A stretch of DNA of 23,898 nucleotides from SM23-78 sp041479965 (GCA_041479965.1 JBGOZE010000010.1:1-23898), one strand, 5' to 3'. Counted from the stretch's first letter, positions 4,969 through 13,507 are shown. The notes: generated from the letters alone by a model not told the origin. A program made the numbers and translations.

Positions 4969-5709
4969 ATGAAAAACCATATCATTATTGTGGGACTGAT
5001 TCTAGGAGTCATATTTTTAATAGGATGCGCAAAGCAGCCCGGCCAGATTGTTGGCAATGACAGGGACGAGCACGGATGCATTGGAAGCGCTGGCTACACT
5101 TGGGATGCAGATGTTGGCGCTTGCATCAGGTCTTGGGAATTGAATGATGACCAGAAGAGGGCTGCGAAGATTGCAGTTGCCCCTCTGAGCTATCCTGTAA
5201 CTGTTACTGCTGTTGATGTTCTCAAATGCGTAGGTTGCTTTAATGTGCATCTGCAAAGGAATGATAATTCACAGCGAATGGTGGTAAGGTTGTACAATTG
5301 GGAGATAAGAAACACATCTAATGAAACTGCAACTGAATGCGGTGAATGCCCAATGCTTAGCCAGCCTGCTCCTGGATGGTGCGCTGACGGAACAATCCAA
5401 GCAGGCGAGAAAGATGAGTGCGGATGCCAAGGACCTCCTAAGTGCGTGAGGGCTTGCACAGAAGAGGCAAAGATATGCCCTGACGGCTCTGCTGTCGGAA
5501 GGGTTGGCCCGAATTGTGAATTCGCACCTTGCCCTGGAACTGGAGGCGTAGGAATGGCTAATCCTGCCTCTGTTTTTTGTGAGAGCCAAGGCGGGACTTT
5601 AGATATGAGAACAGATCCAGTTAATGAAGGCACTGTCGGAATTTGCATCTTGAAGGACGGCACTGAGTGCGAGGAATGGGCTTATTACAGAGGAGAATGC
5701 ACTGAATAA
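4969..5709 (+). CDS. Cys-rich lipoprotein with C-terminal DUF333 domain
   Basis: 246 residues. The signal MKNHIIIVGLILGVIFLIGC has a lipobox with Cys20. Residues 35-55 (HGCIGSAGYTWDADVGACIRSW) form a small Cys-bounded motif. The middle (about 70-125) is a beta-rich stretch, followed by Cys-rich segments CGECPMLSQPAPGWC and CPDGSAVGRVGPNCEFAPCP; the latter is a common 'CPDG..V.R.GPNCEFA.CP' motif of exported proteins. Residues 198-246 match DUF333 (PF03891): NPASVFCESQGGTLD, GTVGICILKDGTECEEW, YYRGEC. The domain is often found in small lipoproteins, some with proposed inhibitor or hemolysin-like roles; function here is unknown. The Cys content implies disulphides outside the cell. Confidence 0.8.
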   Translation: MKNHIIIVGLILGVIFLIGCAKQPGQIVGNDRDEHGCIGSAGYTWDADVGACIRSWELNDDQKRAAKIAVAPLSYPVTVTAVDVLKCVGCFNVHLQRNDNSQRMVVRLYNWEIRNTSNETATECGECPMLSQPAPGWCADGTIQAGEKDECGCQGPPKCVRACTEEAKICPDGSAVGRVGPNCEFAPCPGTGGVGMANPASVFCESQGGTLDMRTDPVNEGTVGICILKDGTECEEWAYYRGECTE

Positions 5710-5736
5710 ATTATTTTTTATTCTAGTATTCTTTTT

Positions 5737-5949
5737 CTAAGCAAAAGAAATAGCTTCATGAGAGCAGGCTGCTATGCAGGCCCCGCAGTCTATGCACTTG
5801 GACTTGTCAAATTCAACTAATTTTCCTCGTTTCAATGCTTCGGACGGGCATGCTTCTACGCAGCCATTGCAAGTCTTGCCCCCGCAACCGCAGTTAGAGC
5901 ATTTTCCGTCTTTCCAGCAGCATTTCTTATAATCAATCTTGATAGGCAT
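5737..5949 (-). CDS. Small ferredoxin, 2[4Fe-4S] type with extra cysteines
   Basis: 70 residues. The C-terminal half has a clear CIDCGACIAACS motif (CxxCxxCxxxC). The N-terminal half has CNGCVEACP, preceded by CCWKDGKCSNCGCGGKT, giving six extra or displaced Cys where a standard ferredoxin would have one. It is likely an electron carrier for the pyruvate oxidoreductase and other redox enzymes encoded here; the displaced cysteines could bind an additional metal or cluster. A TATA box (TTTATATATTT on the plus strand, 5973-5983) centres 28 nt before the ATG, so the transcript is probably leaderless and the gene is its own unit, convergent with the lipoprotein gene and downstream of ppsA. Confidence 0.85.
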   Translation of the reverse strand: MPIKIDYKKCCWKDGKCSNCGCGGKTCNGCVEACPSEALKRGKLVEFDKSKCIDCGACIAACSHEAISFA

Positions 5950-5972
5950 GGTATTCTCAGGTTTCTGAATGG

Positions 5973-5983
5973 TTTATATATTT
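5973..5983 (-). promoter_or_regulatory. TATA box of the ferredoxin gene
   Basis: AAATATATAAA on the minus strand, centred about 28 nt before the ATG at 5949; this leaves no room for a Shine-Dalgarno leader. Confidence 0.6.
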
Positions 5984-6007
5984 TATGCAAAAGAAAAAAT
6001 GATGAGC

Positions 6008-8428
6008 TTATTTTATGTTCAGCTTCTTCTCCAGCTCTGCAATGTCATAGATAGTCTTGATGACTGAATCAGGGTTGAGGCTCATGCTGTGGATACCTGC
6101 TTGCACCACGAACTCTGCCATCTCTACGAAGTCGCTCACGCTCTGGCCGCAGATGCCGATGTACTTTCCTTTCCTGTTAGCGACTTCAATCACTTGGCCT
6201 ATCAGTTTCTTGACAGCCTCGTTCCTCTCATCATAGATGCTCTGTATGAGCTCAGAATCTCTGTCCAAGCCCAAGGTTAATTGAGTCAGGTCATTGCTGC
6301 CTATTGAGAACCCGTCAAAGATATCCAGGAACTGATCCGCAAGAATCACATTACTGGGTATTTCGCACATAGCATAGATCTCAAGCCCGTTCTGGCCTTG
6401 CACCAATCCGTTCTCCTGCATGACTTTTATGACTTGTCTTGCCTCATCTAGAGTCCTGCAGAAGGGAATCATCACTTTGATATTAGTCAAGCCGAACTCA
6501 TTCCTTGCCTTGAGCAGAGCCTTGCATTCAAGTGCAAAGGCTTTCCTGTAATGCTCGTTATAGTATCTTGAAGCTCCTCTCCATCCTATCATGGGATTGT
6601 CTTCTTTTGGCTCAAAAAGGTGCCCTCCTATGAGGTTGGCGTATTCGTTGCTCTTGAAATCACTGGTCCTCACAATGACTGGCTTCGGGTAGAAGGCTGC
6701 TGCTATCTTTCCTATGCCCCTGGCAAGCCTGTTGATGAAGAATTCTTCCTTGTTATCATAGCCGTTGGTCAAGGAATTGATCTTGGTCTTGAGCTTCTTG
6801 TCTTTTATCTGGTCGAACTCTATGAGCGCCATCGGGTGGATCTGTATTTCTGAGTTGATGATGAACTCTTCCCTTGCGAGCCCGACTCCATCATTAGGCA
6901 TGAAGCTCTCCTTGAAAGCTTCAGCAGGATTGCCGATATTCATCATTATCTTGGTCTTGACCCTTGGCAATGAGCCTACATTAAGCTCTTGTATCTGGAA
7001 CTTGAGAAGGCCTTGATAGACAAATCCTTCTGCTCCTTGGCTGCAGTCAACAGTGATCTCCTGGCTGTTTTTCATGACTTCTGTTCCATGCTCTGTTCCT
7101 ACAAGGCAAGGTATTCCTAGTTCTCTTGAGACAATGGCTGCGTGGCAAGTCCTCCCTCCCCTATTGGTGACTATTGCGTCTGCAATCTTCATTATAGGCT
7201 CCCAGTCAGGGTCAGTCATGTCTGTGACCAGCACTTCTCCTTCCTTGAACTGGTTGATGTTGCTCACGTCCTTGATTATCCTCACCTTGCCGCTTCCTAT
7301 TTTTTCTCCTACAGACTGGCCTTTGATAAGGATTTCTCCTTTGTCTTTGAGAACGTACTTGGTGAGCTTGGTCAGGTCTTTCAAGGCGTGCACTGTCTCA
7401 GGCCTTGCCTGGACAATGAATAATTGGTTAGTCAATCCGTCCTTGGCCCATTCAATATCCATGGGCTTATGATGGCCTGCTTTCTGGGAATAATGCTCTT
7501 CAATAATGCAAGCCCATTTAGCCAGGGTGATGACCTCATCGTCAGTAATCACGAATTTTTTCCTCTCAGCCACAGGCACCTTTATGTTCTTGGTGCTCTT
7601 ACCAGCTGCCTTGACATAAATCATCATGATATCCTTAGAGCCAATCTTCTTGCCAACAATAGGCTTGAAGCCTTTGAAAAGCGTAGGCTTGAAGACTATG
7701 AATTCATCAGGATTGACAGCTCCCTTGACAATATTCTCTCCCAAGCCATAGGAACCGTTAATAACAACTGCATCCTTGAATCCTGATTCTGTATCAATGG
7801 TGAACATGACTCCTGAGCAGGCTTTGTCAGAGCGGACCATCTTCTGCACTCCAATGCTGAGCCCGATCTTGAAATGGTCAAAGCCCTTATCATTCCTGTA
7901 GCTTATAGCCCTGTTGGTGAAGAGGCTTGAAAAGCATTTCTTGCACGCTTCCAAAACCTGTTCATCACCTCTGATATTAAGGTAAGTCTCTTGCTGGCCT
8001 GCAAAGCTGGCATCAGGCAAGTCCTCTGCTGTGGCACTGCTTCTCACTGCAACATCAATATCGCTCCTGTCAGGATTATAAGCTCCGCACAAGTTCCTGT
8101 AAGCTTCAAGAATCTGCTGCTTAAGGTCAGAAGGAATCTCTGCTCCGAGAATGAGCTGCCTTACCTTATTACCTTTCAGCTCCAGATCATCCATGTCCCT
8201 TGTGTTAAGGCCATAGAGAGCCTCCTTAATCTTATCCCTGATACCTGCCTTATCTAATAAATAGAAATAAGCTTTTGAGGTTATAGCGAAGCCATTAAGC
8301 ACACTAACGCCTTTCATCACAAGATTAGTATACATCTCTCCGAGGCTGGCATTCTTGCCACCGACCAAAGGCACATCCTCAATGCCGGTCTGGTCAAACC
8401 ACAGAATAAAAGCATTAGCCTTATCCAA
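6008..8428 (-). CDS. ppsA: Phosphoenolpyruvate synthase (pyruvate, water dikinase)
   Basis: 806 residues, the usual family length. It converts pyruvate, ATP and water to PEP, AMP and phosphate, the entry to gluconeogenesis, in the cytoplasm. In order: N-terminal ATP-grasp part (VPLVGGKNASLGEM, RSSATAEDLPDASFAGQQETYLN, PMDIEWAKDG), the swivelling phosphohistidine domain (GGRTCHAAIVSRELGIPCLVG, His429), and the C-terminal PEP/pyruvate barrel (GLAREEF, MIGWRGASRYY, MCEIPSN, GSNDLTQLTLGLDRDS, and ICGQSVSD with the acid-base Cys760). All key residues are present. The start is TTG at 8428: a stop lies just upstream in frame and GAGGTG (8442-8437) is 8 nt before it. It is divergent from the fibre gene. 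Confidence 0.97.
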   Translation of the reverse strand: MDKANAFILWFDQTGIEDVPLVGGKNASLGEMYTNLVMKGVSVLNGFAITSKAYFYLLDKAGIRDKIKEALYGLNTRDMDDLELKGNKVRQLILGAEIPSDLKQQILEAYRNLCGAYNPDRSDIDVAVRSSATAEDLPDASFAGQQETYLNIRGDEQVLEACKKCFSSLFTNRAISYRNDKGFDHFKIGLSIGVQKMVRSDKACSGVMFTIDTESGFKDAVVINGSYGLGENIVKGAVNPDEFIVFKPTLFKGFKPIVGKKIGSKDIMMIYVKAAGKSTKNIKVPVAERKKFVITDDEVITLAKWACIIEEHYSQKAGHHKPMDIEWAKDGLTNQLFIVQARPETVHALKDLTKLTKYVLKDKGEILIKGQSVGEKIGSGKVRIIKDVSNINQFKEGEVLVTDMTDPDWEPIMKIADAIVTNRGGRTCHAAIVSRELGIPCLVGTEHGTEVMKNSQEITVDCSQGAEGFVYQGLLKFQIQELNVGSLPRVKTKIMMNIGNPAEAFKESFMPNDGVGLAREEFIINSEIQIHPMALIEFDQIKDKKLKTKINSLTNGYDNKEEFFINRLARGIGKIAAAFYPKPVIVRTSDFKSNEYANLIGGHLFEPKEDNPMIGWRGASRYYNEHYRKAFALECKALLKARNEFGLTNIKVMIPFCRTLDEARQVIKVMQENGLVQGQNGLEIYAMCEIPSNVILADQFLDIFDGFSIGSNDLTQLTLGLDRDSELIQSIYDERNEAVKKLIGQVIEVANRKGKYIGICGQSVSDFVEMAEFVVQAGIHSMSLNPDSVIKTIYDIAELEKKLNIK

Positions 8429-8436
8429 ACACTATT

Positions 8437-8496
8437 CACCTCTTTTTATTAATATAACTATATAAAACTCATTATTCTCCTTAAAAGTATATAAAC
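8437..8496 (-). promoter_or_regulatory. TATA box and Shine-Dalgarno site of ppsA
   Basis: GTTTATATACT on the minus strand (8496-8486) predicts transcription from about 8465, leaving a leader of roughly 37 nt that contains GAGGTG (8442-8437). A second AT-rich TATA-like run (8452-8468) is too close to leave the ribosome binding site in the message. The site supports the TTG start. Confidence 0.55.
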
Positions 8497-8565
8497 TTTA
8501 CGCTAATTAACAGAGAAGAATTGACTGATGAAAGTCGTTCGGGAGGAGGCTCTCACCGAGAAGAA

Positions 8566-8617
8566 TATTTATAAATAAACCCTGCTTCCCTTCCTCACTT
8601 CAGAGTAGTTCGGGGGG
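8566..8617 (+). promoter_or_regulatory. TATA box and G-rich Shine-Dalgarno-like site of the fibre gene
   Basis: TATTTATAAAT at 8566-8576 predicts transcription from about 8597. CGGGGGG at 8611-8617 lies 7 nt before an in-frame GTG at 8625. A second G run (8711-8715) lies 8 nt before the ATG at 8724. The arrangement leaves the true start open between these two. Confidence 0.5.
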
Positions 8618-8723
8618 ACGAAAAGTGAATAGGAACTTGCTTTACTTTCATATACCAACTTATTCTGTTAAATTCATACAAAAACACAAGAATTCTGTAA
8701 AAAAACGTTTGGGGGAAAATAAG

Positions 8724-11700
8724 ATGAAGAAAGCACTAATTATAGGACTAGTATTAATGATAGTTTTGTTGTGTACTGGATTTACAATGGCAGCCACTAC
8801 TACCACAGCCAGCGCGCCACATTATCAGCTGACAACGCCGAGAGCGCTAAACACGTGCATTGCTGCCTGCGGAACAGTACCGGCTGTTACTAATCTTGCA
8901 GCATCTTACAAGTACGAGATTTGCGTCGATAACTGCAAGCCATTGTTTAACAACATTAGTGCTTATTTTGGAAAGCAAAGCATCACCGATGTGTTCGTCT
9001 ACATAAAGAATGCAATCAGCAGCGGAACAGGCACACCAGGACTGAATTGCTGGGATCTAAACGCCAACAAATTATGTGATGTTTTAACAGAAGATAAAAA
9101 TCATGATTCTAAATGTGATGCAATTGACTGCCAAGGGCCAATGGGATTAACAGGAGCAACAGGAGCTACAGGTGCGACTGGAGCAACAGGAGCTAAAGGA
9201 GATACTGGACCAATAGGGCCAATCGGATTAACAGGAGAAAAAGGTTTAACAGGAGATACTGGAGCAAAAGGAGATATTGGACTAACGGGACAAAAAGGAG
9301 ACAAAGGTGACACAGGACCAATAGGATTGACTGGAGATAAAGGGGATACAGGTGCTACTGGAGCTACAGGACTGCAAGGACTAAAGGGTGATAAAGGAGA
9401 TACTGGGTTAACTGGAGCAACAGGTGCAACTGGAGCCACAGGATCTAAAGGTGACAAAGGAGAGCCTGGCACTGATGCAATAGTCACATTAGAAAAAATC
9501 AAAGAAGTAACTAGCAATAATTTCCATAACATAGGCGGAGTGGATGCGGATACAATTTATGATGACACAAACTTAAAAAACAGAGTGGGCGCTCTTGAAT
9601 CCCACACTCATTCAGAATATCTTTTGAAGACAGGGGATACTGGAACAGGAAATTATAATTTTAGAGGAGCACTTACTGTTGGAGCTGCTGGCAATGTAGC
9701 TAGTGGAACCTATGCTGTCGCAATAGGTGATTGGACAACGGCAAGTGGAGCCGATTCAATAGCAACAGGGCGGGCTACTCAAGCTACTGGGGCGAGGTCA
9801 ACTGCCATGGGTTTTATTTCAATAGCCAGCGGAGAAGATTCAACAGCAATAGGAGTACAGACTCAAGCTAATGGATATGGTTCAACTGCAATAGGTGTGG
9901 AGTCAAAAGCTAATGGTTCTTATTCAGTTGCCATAGGATTGCAGAATACGGCTAATGGAACAGGTTCAATAGCCTTGGGTTATCAAACAGGAGCTTCTGG
10001 TCAGTATTCCACTGCCATGGGGGCGGGTTCAATAGCTAGTGAGCAATATTCTACAGCAATGGGCCAAGAGACAACAGCCAATGGGCCAACATCAACAGCA
10101 ATGGGCGCTTATACAACTGCCAGTGCTCCTTATGCAATAGCAATGGGCAAAAGCACAACAGCCAGTGGTCAAACATCAACTGCAATGGGTAAGGGCAGTC
10201 AAGCTAGTGGAGACACTTCGACAGCTATGGGCGCAAGCACAATAGCGAGTGCACAATATTCTACAGCCATGGGCGTGAATACAAATGCTGGAGGGTATGC
10301 TTCAATAGCAATGGGTGCAGGCACAACAGCAAGCAATGAATATGCAATAGCAATGGGTTCAGGCACAACAGCAAGTGGGCAGTACTCAACAGCCATGGGA
10401 GCGAATACAATAGCCAGCGGGGCTGCATCAACAGCAATGGGAGTAGTCACAAAAGCAATTGGTGACAATAGCTTTGCAGCCGGACACTCAGCTATAGCCA
10501 ATAATAAAGGAACTTTTGTCTGGGCTGACACTTCTGGCAGCGAGTTTACATCAACTGGAGATAATCAATTCTTAATCAGAGCATTTGGAGGAGTAGGTAT
10601 TGGGACTAACAATCCTGCTGGATACCAATTAAATGTTAATGGAGCTGCTAATGCAAATCAACTATGCATTGCTGGTGATTGTAAGTCTAATTGGCCAACT
10701 ACTGCAGCAGAAACAGATCCTAAAATTGATGCAACCACAGACGGCAAGTGGTGCAGAGGAACAGGAGATACTGTGACATGTGACCAGGATGCGCCAACAG
10801 GAAGCTGTAATTGTGCTTCAGATATTTCTTTCCTCCAAACACAAATAGATTTGCTCAGAGAAAGGATAGCTGCTCTTGAAGGAGCCCAACCTATCTGCGA
10901 CGGCTCTTGCGGACACACCATTCCAACGGTTAATGTGATATTTAACCCGAGTTCTCCTATTGTAGGAAACACTGTGAGCATACCATTAGTCGCCAGTGAT
11001 CCTGATAACTCACCACCATGTGTTGCGAACCAGGCATTAAGTGTGGTATCCTCATTTACTAATAAACCTGTTGGCAGCACTGCAGGTTTAGTCAATGCAG
11101 AGACTATTGGCCCATCTTTTGTGCCTGATCTTGAAGGCAGATATACCATCCGTACAACAATATCAGATGGTACTGGTTGCTCTTCATACGATGAAGCTTC
11201 AATTAATGTTGGGCCTGCGTCTTGTGTTCCAACTCAACCATCAACAGAGGTCTGCGATGGAATTGATAATGACTGCGATGGAACAGTAGATGAAGGCTTT
11301 GACCTTGTGACAGACCCTAACAACTGTGGGACCTGCGGAAACTCATGCCAAGCAGCATATGCATGTCGTGGGAGCTCATGCAAGACCAGTTGTGATGACA
11401 ATTCAAATTGTAGAGCTGGCTATTTCTGTTGGGCTTTATCTTGCAATGCAAAACATCAAAATGGAGAGTCATGTTCTGTGGACTTTCAATGTATAAGCGG
11501 GAATTGCGTTGGAAACATATGCTCAGCTACTGCTTGCACACCACCAGGAACAGCAGAAATCTGCAACGGAGTAGATGATGACTGCGACTCCTCAATTGAT
11601 GAGGAACTAACATCTCCTCTGTGTGCAAACCAAAATGGGGTGTGCGCGGGCTCAAGGCAGACTTGTGGTGGAATTAGCGGATGGCAGGCTTGCACAGACA

Positions 11701-12452
11701 GCACATACTTAGCTTTTAACTCAAAATATCAAGCAGGAACAGAAACACTTTGCGACGGCGTAGATAATGACTGCAATGGTGTTGCAGATGAAGATTTTTG
11801 GATGACTGGTCTTAATGGTGTTTCTTATTCTGGCGTTGGCAAAGCTTGCGGAGCAGGCATTTGCTTGGGAGGAACAACCGTGTGCATCACGAATCAACTG
11901 GCAATAAAATGTAATTCAGAATCCAATGCTATAGCTGAAACATGCAATGGATTAGATGATGACTGTGACGGAACAGTTGACGAAGACACTGGCGGTGGAG
12001 CTTGCGATGGGGCAGATGCTGATTTATGCGCAGAAGGAGTGACTGTCTGCACCGGCGGAGCATTATCATGTACAGATATCACTGGCAATAATTTAGAAAT
12101 CTGCAACGGAGTAGATGATGACTGCAATCCCGCAACTGCGGACGGCTCAGGAGAATCGTATAGTAGTTCATGTGGTGGTAGTTTATGTGCACAAGGGACA
12201 TATACCTGTACGGGCGGATTGATAAAAATGACTAATCCACAAATCTGTGATAACAGTGTTTGCTATGGTCTAAGTCCTTATGCTTATGCTAACGATAGTG
12301 CCATACAATATTGTAATGAATACGGGCTTGGTTACGTAAGTTATCAGTATATTAATGTTGGGCAGACAAAGTTTTATTATTGGTACGGAGGTGTTTGGAT
12401 TCTGAAAGACACAGCAACTGGAACTATAACAAGTATAACTTGCAGCAAATGA
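8724..12452 (+). CDS. Giant secreted fibre/adhesin: collagen-like, YadA-head and MopE-type repeats
   Basis: 1242 residues from the ATG at 8724, where MKKALIIGLVLMIVLLCTGFTMA is a clean signal peptide; a GTG at 8625 would add 33 residues and cannot be excluded. In order: Cys-containing N domain (to ~100); CWDLNANKLCD...NHDSKCDAIDCQ, a Ca-site-like motif often found before collagen tracts; 38 uninterrupted Gly-X-Y triplets (138-251); a tail-fibre-like linker with HTHSEYLLKTGDTG; 19 YadA-head-type 14-mers (328-593); VGIGTNNP..YQLNVNG, as in phage tail fibres; a coiled coil (SFLQTQIDLLRERIAALEG); an Ig/PKD-like domain; five MopE-type CDGIDNDCDG-like repeats; and an aromatic C-terminal domain ending in CSK. 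There is no membrane anchor or sortase signal. The likely role is attachment or a cell-surface fibre, probably trimeric given collagen and YadA-head folds. The function is inferred. Confidence 0.88.
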   Translation: MKKALIIGLVLMIVLLCTGFTMAATTTTASAPHYQLTTPRALNTCIAACGTVPAVTNLAASYKYEICVDNCKPLFNNISAYFGKQSITDVFVYIKNAISSGTGTPGLNCWDLNANKLCDVLTEDKNHDSKCDAIDCQGPMGLTGATGATGATGATGAKGDTGPIGPIGLTGEKGLTGDTGAKGDIGLTGQKGDKGDTGPIGLTGDKGDTGATGATGLQGLKGDKGDTGLTGATGATGATGSKGDKGEPGTDAIVTLEKIKEVTSNNFHNIGGVDADTIYDDTNLKNRVGALESHTHSEYLLKTGDTGTGNYNFRGALTVGAAGNVASGTYAVAIGDWTTASGADSIATGRATQATGARSTAMGFISIASGEDSTAIGVQTQANGYGSTAIGVESKANGSYSVAIGLQNTANGTGSIALGYQTGASGQYSTAMGAGSIASEQYSTAMGQETTANGPTSTAMGAYTTASAPYAIAMGKSTTASGQTSTAMGKGSQASGDTSTAMGASTIASAQYSTAMGVNTNAGGYASIAMGAGTTASNEYAIAMGSGTTASGQYSTAMGANTIASGAASTAMGVVTKAIGDNSFAAGHSAIANNKGTFVWADTSGSEFTSTGDNQFLIRAFGGVGIGTNNPAGYQLNVNGAANANQLCIAGDCKSNWPTTAAETDPKIDATTDGKWCRGTGDTVTCDQDAPTGSCNCASDISFLQTQIDLLRERIAALEGAQPICDGSCGHTIPTVNVIFNPSSPIVGNTVSIPLVASDPDNSPPCVANQALSVVSSFTNKPVGSTAGLVNAETIGPSFVPDLEGRYTIRTTISDGTGCSSYDEASINVGPASCVPTQPSTEVCDGIDNDCDGTVDEGFDLVTDPNNCGTCGNSCQAAYACRGSSCKTSCDDNSNCRAGYFCWALSCNAKHQNGESCSVDFQCISGNCVGNICSATACTPPGTAEICNGVDDDCDSSIDEELTSPLCANQNGVCAGSRQTCGGISGWQACTDSTYLAFNSKYQAGTETLCDGVDNDCNGVADEDFWMTGLNGVSYSGVGKACGAGICLGGTTVCITNQLAIKCNSESNAIAETCNGLDDDCDGTVDEDTGGGACDGADADLCAEGVTVCTGGALSCTDITGNNLEICNGVDDDCNPATADGSGESYSSSCGGSLCAQGTYTCTGGLIKMTNPQICDNSVCYGLSPYAYANDSAIQYCNEYGLGYVSYQYINVGQTKFYYWYGGVWILKDTATGTITSITCSK
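9135..9476 (+). repeat. Collagen-like Gly-X-Y tract (38 triplets)
   Basis: 342 nt, an unbroken run of 38 Gly-X-Y codon triplets, dominated by GAT, GDT, GLT and GDK; Pro occurs only in a few (GPM, GPI, GEP). Thr in the Y position and Lys-Gly-Asp charge pairs are typical of bacterial collagen-like proteins that make a triple helix without hydroxyproline. The near-identical codons (GGA ACA/GCA ACA) make the tract liable to length change. Confidence 0.95.
9705..10502 (+). repeat. 19 tandem 42-bp repeats encoding YadA-head-type 14-mers
   Basis: Exactly 19 units of 14 residues without a gap, consensus G-x-x-S-T-A-M-G-x-x-T-x-A-S. This is the left-handed parallel beta-roll motif of trimeric autotransporter heads (YadA/Hia type). 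The units are divergent enough to be old, except for clusters with STAMG/TTASG identity in the second half. Confidence 0.92.
11247..12150 (+). repeat. Five MopE-type Cys/Asp metal-binding repeats
   Basis: Motifs at 11253, 11562, 11751, 11943 and 12102 read CDGIDNDCDGTVDEG, CNGVDDDCDSSIDEE, CDGVDNDCNGVADED, CNGLDDDCDGTVDED and CNGVDDDCNPATADG. This is the putative metal-binding motif (PF11617) found in the copper protein MopE and in many exported repeat proteins. Cys-rich segments that separate them contain paired cysteines likely to form disulphides. Confidence 0.85.
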
Positions 12453-12501
12453 AAAGCCCGGCTGTTCCATCAAGCTATACGCCACTTCCGTAAACCCTAA
12501 A

Positions 12502-12521
12502 TTTTTTTTCTTTTCTTTTTT
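12502..12521 (+). terminator. T-rich terminator of the fibre gene
   Basis: A 20-nt tract of T with two C interruptions begins 50 nt after the stop. Archaeal RNA polymerase terminates at such oligo-T tracts without needing a hairpin. Confidence 0.5.
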
Positions 12522-12541
12522 CTGGTTTTATCTTGCGAAAA

Positions 12542-12551
12542 ACATTTAAAC
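12542..12551 (+). promoter_or_regulatory. TATA box of the por operon
   Basis: ACATTTAAAC, centred 28-29 nt before the ATG at 12576, predicts a leaderless transcript for porC and a single promoter for porCDAB. Confidence 0.6.
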
Positions 12552-12575
12552 ATTAATTCGCACTGGTTTTTTATC

Positions 12576-13145
12576 ATGTCTAAAGACATCTTCGAGATTA
12601 GGTTCCACGGGAGAGGTGGCCAGGGCGCTAAGACAGCTTCAGCTCTGCTCGCAGAGGCTGCCATGGAGCAGGGCAAGTTTGTGCAGAGCTTTCCTGAGTA
12701 CGGCGCTGAGAGGCAGGGTGCTCCTGTCAAGGCTTTCACTCGCATAAGCGAAAAGAAAATCTACTTGCATTCTGGCGTTACTAATCCTAATGTGGTCGTG
12801 GTAGTCGATCAGACTCTTATCAAGAGCATTCCCGTCATAGAAGGACTTGATGATTCTGGCCTATTGATAGTCAACACTACTCAAAGCATTGATGAAGTCA
12901 GGCATAGGACTGGCTTCAAAGGAAAGATAATAGTCATTGACGCTATCAAGATCGCTCTTGAAGAATTAGGCAAGGCAGTCACCAACACTGCGATGCTTGG
13001 AACCATTGAGAAAGCTACCAACATAGTCAATTTCGAGCAGCTCAAAGAGAACATGTTCAATCATTTTGTTAATGACCTTGGCAAGGATATTGCTGAGAAG
13101 AATGTCAAGGCTTTTGTAAGGGCTTATAACGAGACTCAGGTGTGA
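12576..13145 (+). CDS. porC: Pyruvate:ferredoxin oxidoreductase, gamma subunit
   Basis: 189 residues, standard length for the separate archaeal gamma subunit. It begins FEIRFHGRGGQGAKTASALLAEAA, the GRGGQG nucleotide-like loop of POR/KOR gamma domains, followed by GKFVQSFPEYGAERQGAPVKAF and NPNVVVVVDQTL. The gamma chain packs beside the alpha/beta catalytic core in the enzyme that splits pyruvate with CoA into acetyl-CoA, CO2 and reduced ferredoxin. It is first of four genes with tight spacing (1 nt to porD). A 2-oxoacid other than pyruvate cannot be fully excluded from this subunit alone, but the alpha and beta subunits match PorA/PorB best. Confidence 0.93.
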   Translation: MSKDIFEIRFHGRGGQGAKTASALLAEAAMEQGKFVQSFPEYGAERQGAPVKAFTRISEKKIYLHSGVTNPNVVVVVDQTLIKSIPVIEGLDDSGLLIVNTTQSIDEVRHRTGFKGKIIVIDAIKIALEELGKAVTNTAMLGTIEKATNIVNFEQLKENMFNHFVNDLGKDIAEKNVKAFVRAYNETQV

Positions 13146-13146
13146 T

Positions 13147-13503
13147 ATGGAAGAGGAAAGCGAGAAACCCAAAGGCTGGAAAGACATCCCTATAGGAGGG
13201 AAAATCCTGGAGGCAGGCAATAGCCGCAAGTACAAGACTGGTGATTGGAGGACTTTCAGGCCTATTCATAAGCCTGAGCTCTGCACTAATTGCATGATCT
13301 GCTGGATGCTCTGCCCTGACTCTGCCATCAAACCAGGAGGAGTTGATGATAAGAACAAAGGGCAGAAAGGATTGAGCAATAATCCCAAGCTTGGCAACTT
13401 CGGCGGTTTTGACATGGACTTTTGCAAGGGCTGCGGCATTTGCGCAGAAGAATGCCCATTCAAAGCAATTGAGATGCGAGAGGAAAAAGATTTCAAGGAT
13501 TAA
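13147..13503 (+). CDS. porD: Pyruvate:ferredoxin oxidoreductase, delta (ferredoxin-like) subunit
   Basis: 118 residues with two [4Fe-4S] motifs, CTNCMICWMLCP and CKGCGICAEECP, separated by a ~30-residue insert (PGGVDDKNKGQKGLSNNPKLG) usual in PorD. It carries electrons from the thiamine centre to external ferredoxin. The start is one nucleotide after the porC stop; the stop is 4 nt before porA. The longer frame covering this gene in another phase (from 13391) belongs to porA and is not the real porA start. Confidence 0.93.
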   Translation: MEEESEKPKGWKDIPIGGKILEAGNSRKYKTGDWRTFRPIHKPELCTNCMICWMLCPDSAIKPGGVDDKNKGQKGLSNNPKLGNFGGFDMDFCKGCGICAEECPFKAIEMREEKDFKD

Positions 13504-13507
13504 AAAA

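Noticed and set aside
7053..7786. Plus-strand frames of 93-139 codons within ppsA
   Set aside because: They are shadows of the well-conserved ppsA reading frame on the other strand.
9101..9532. 143-codon minus-strand frame rich in Pro-Val-Ala triplets
   Set aside because: It is the mirror of the Gly-X-Y collagen codons and has no independent coding features.
9705..10502. Regular repeats considered as a CRISPR array
   Set aside because: Units are contiguous 42-bp codon repeats with no unique spacers and encode a 14-residue protein motif.
13391..13507. Upstream extension of porA
   Set aside because: The segment is the porD coding region in another phase; PorA family similarity begins at the ATG at 13508.
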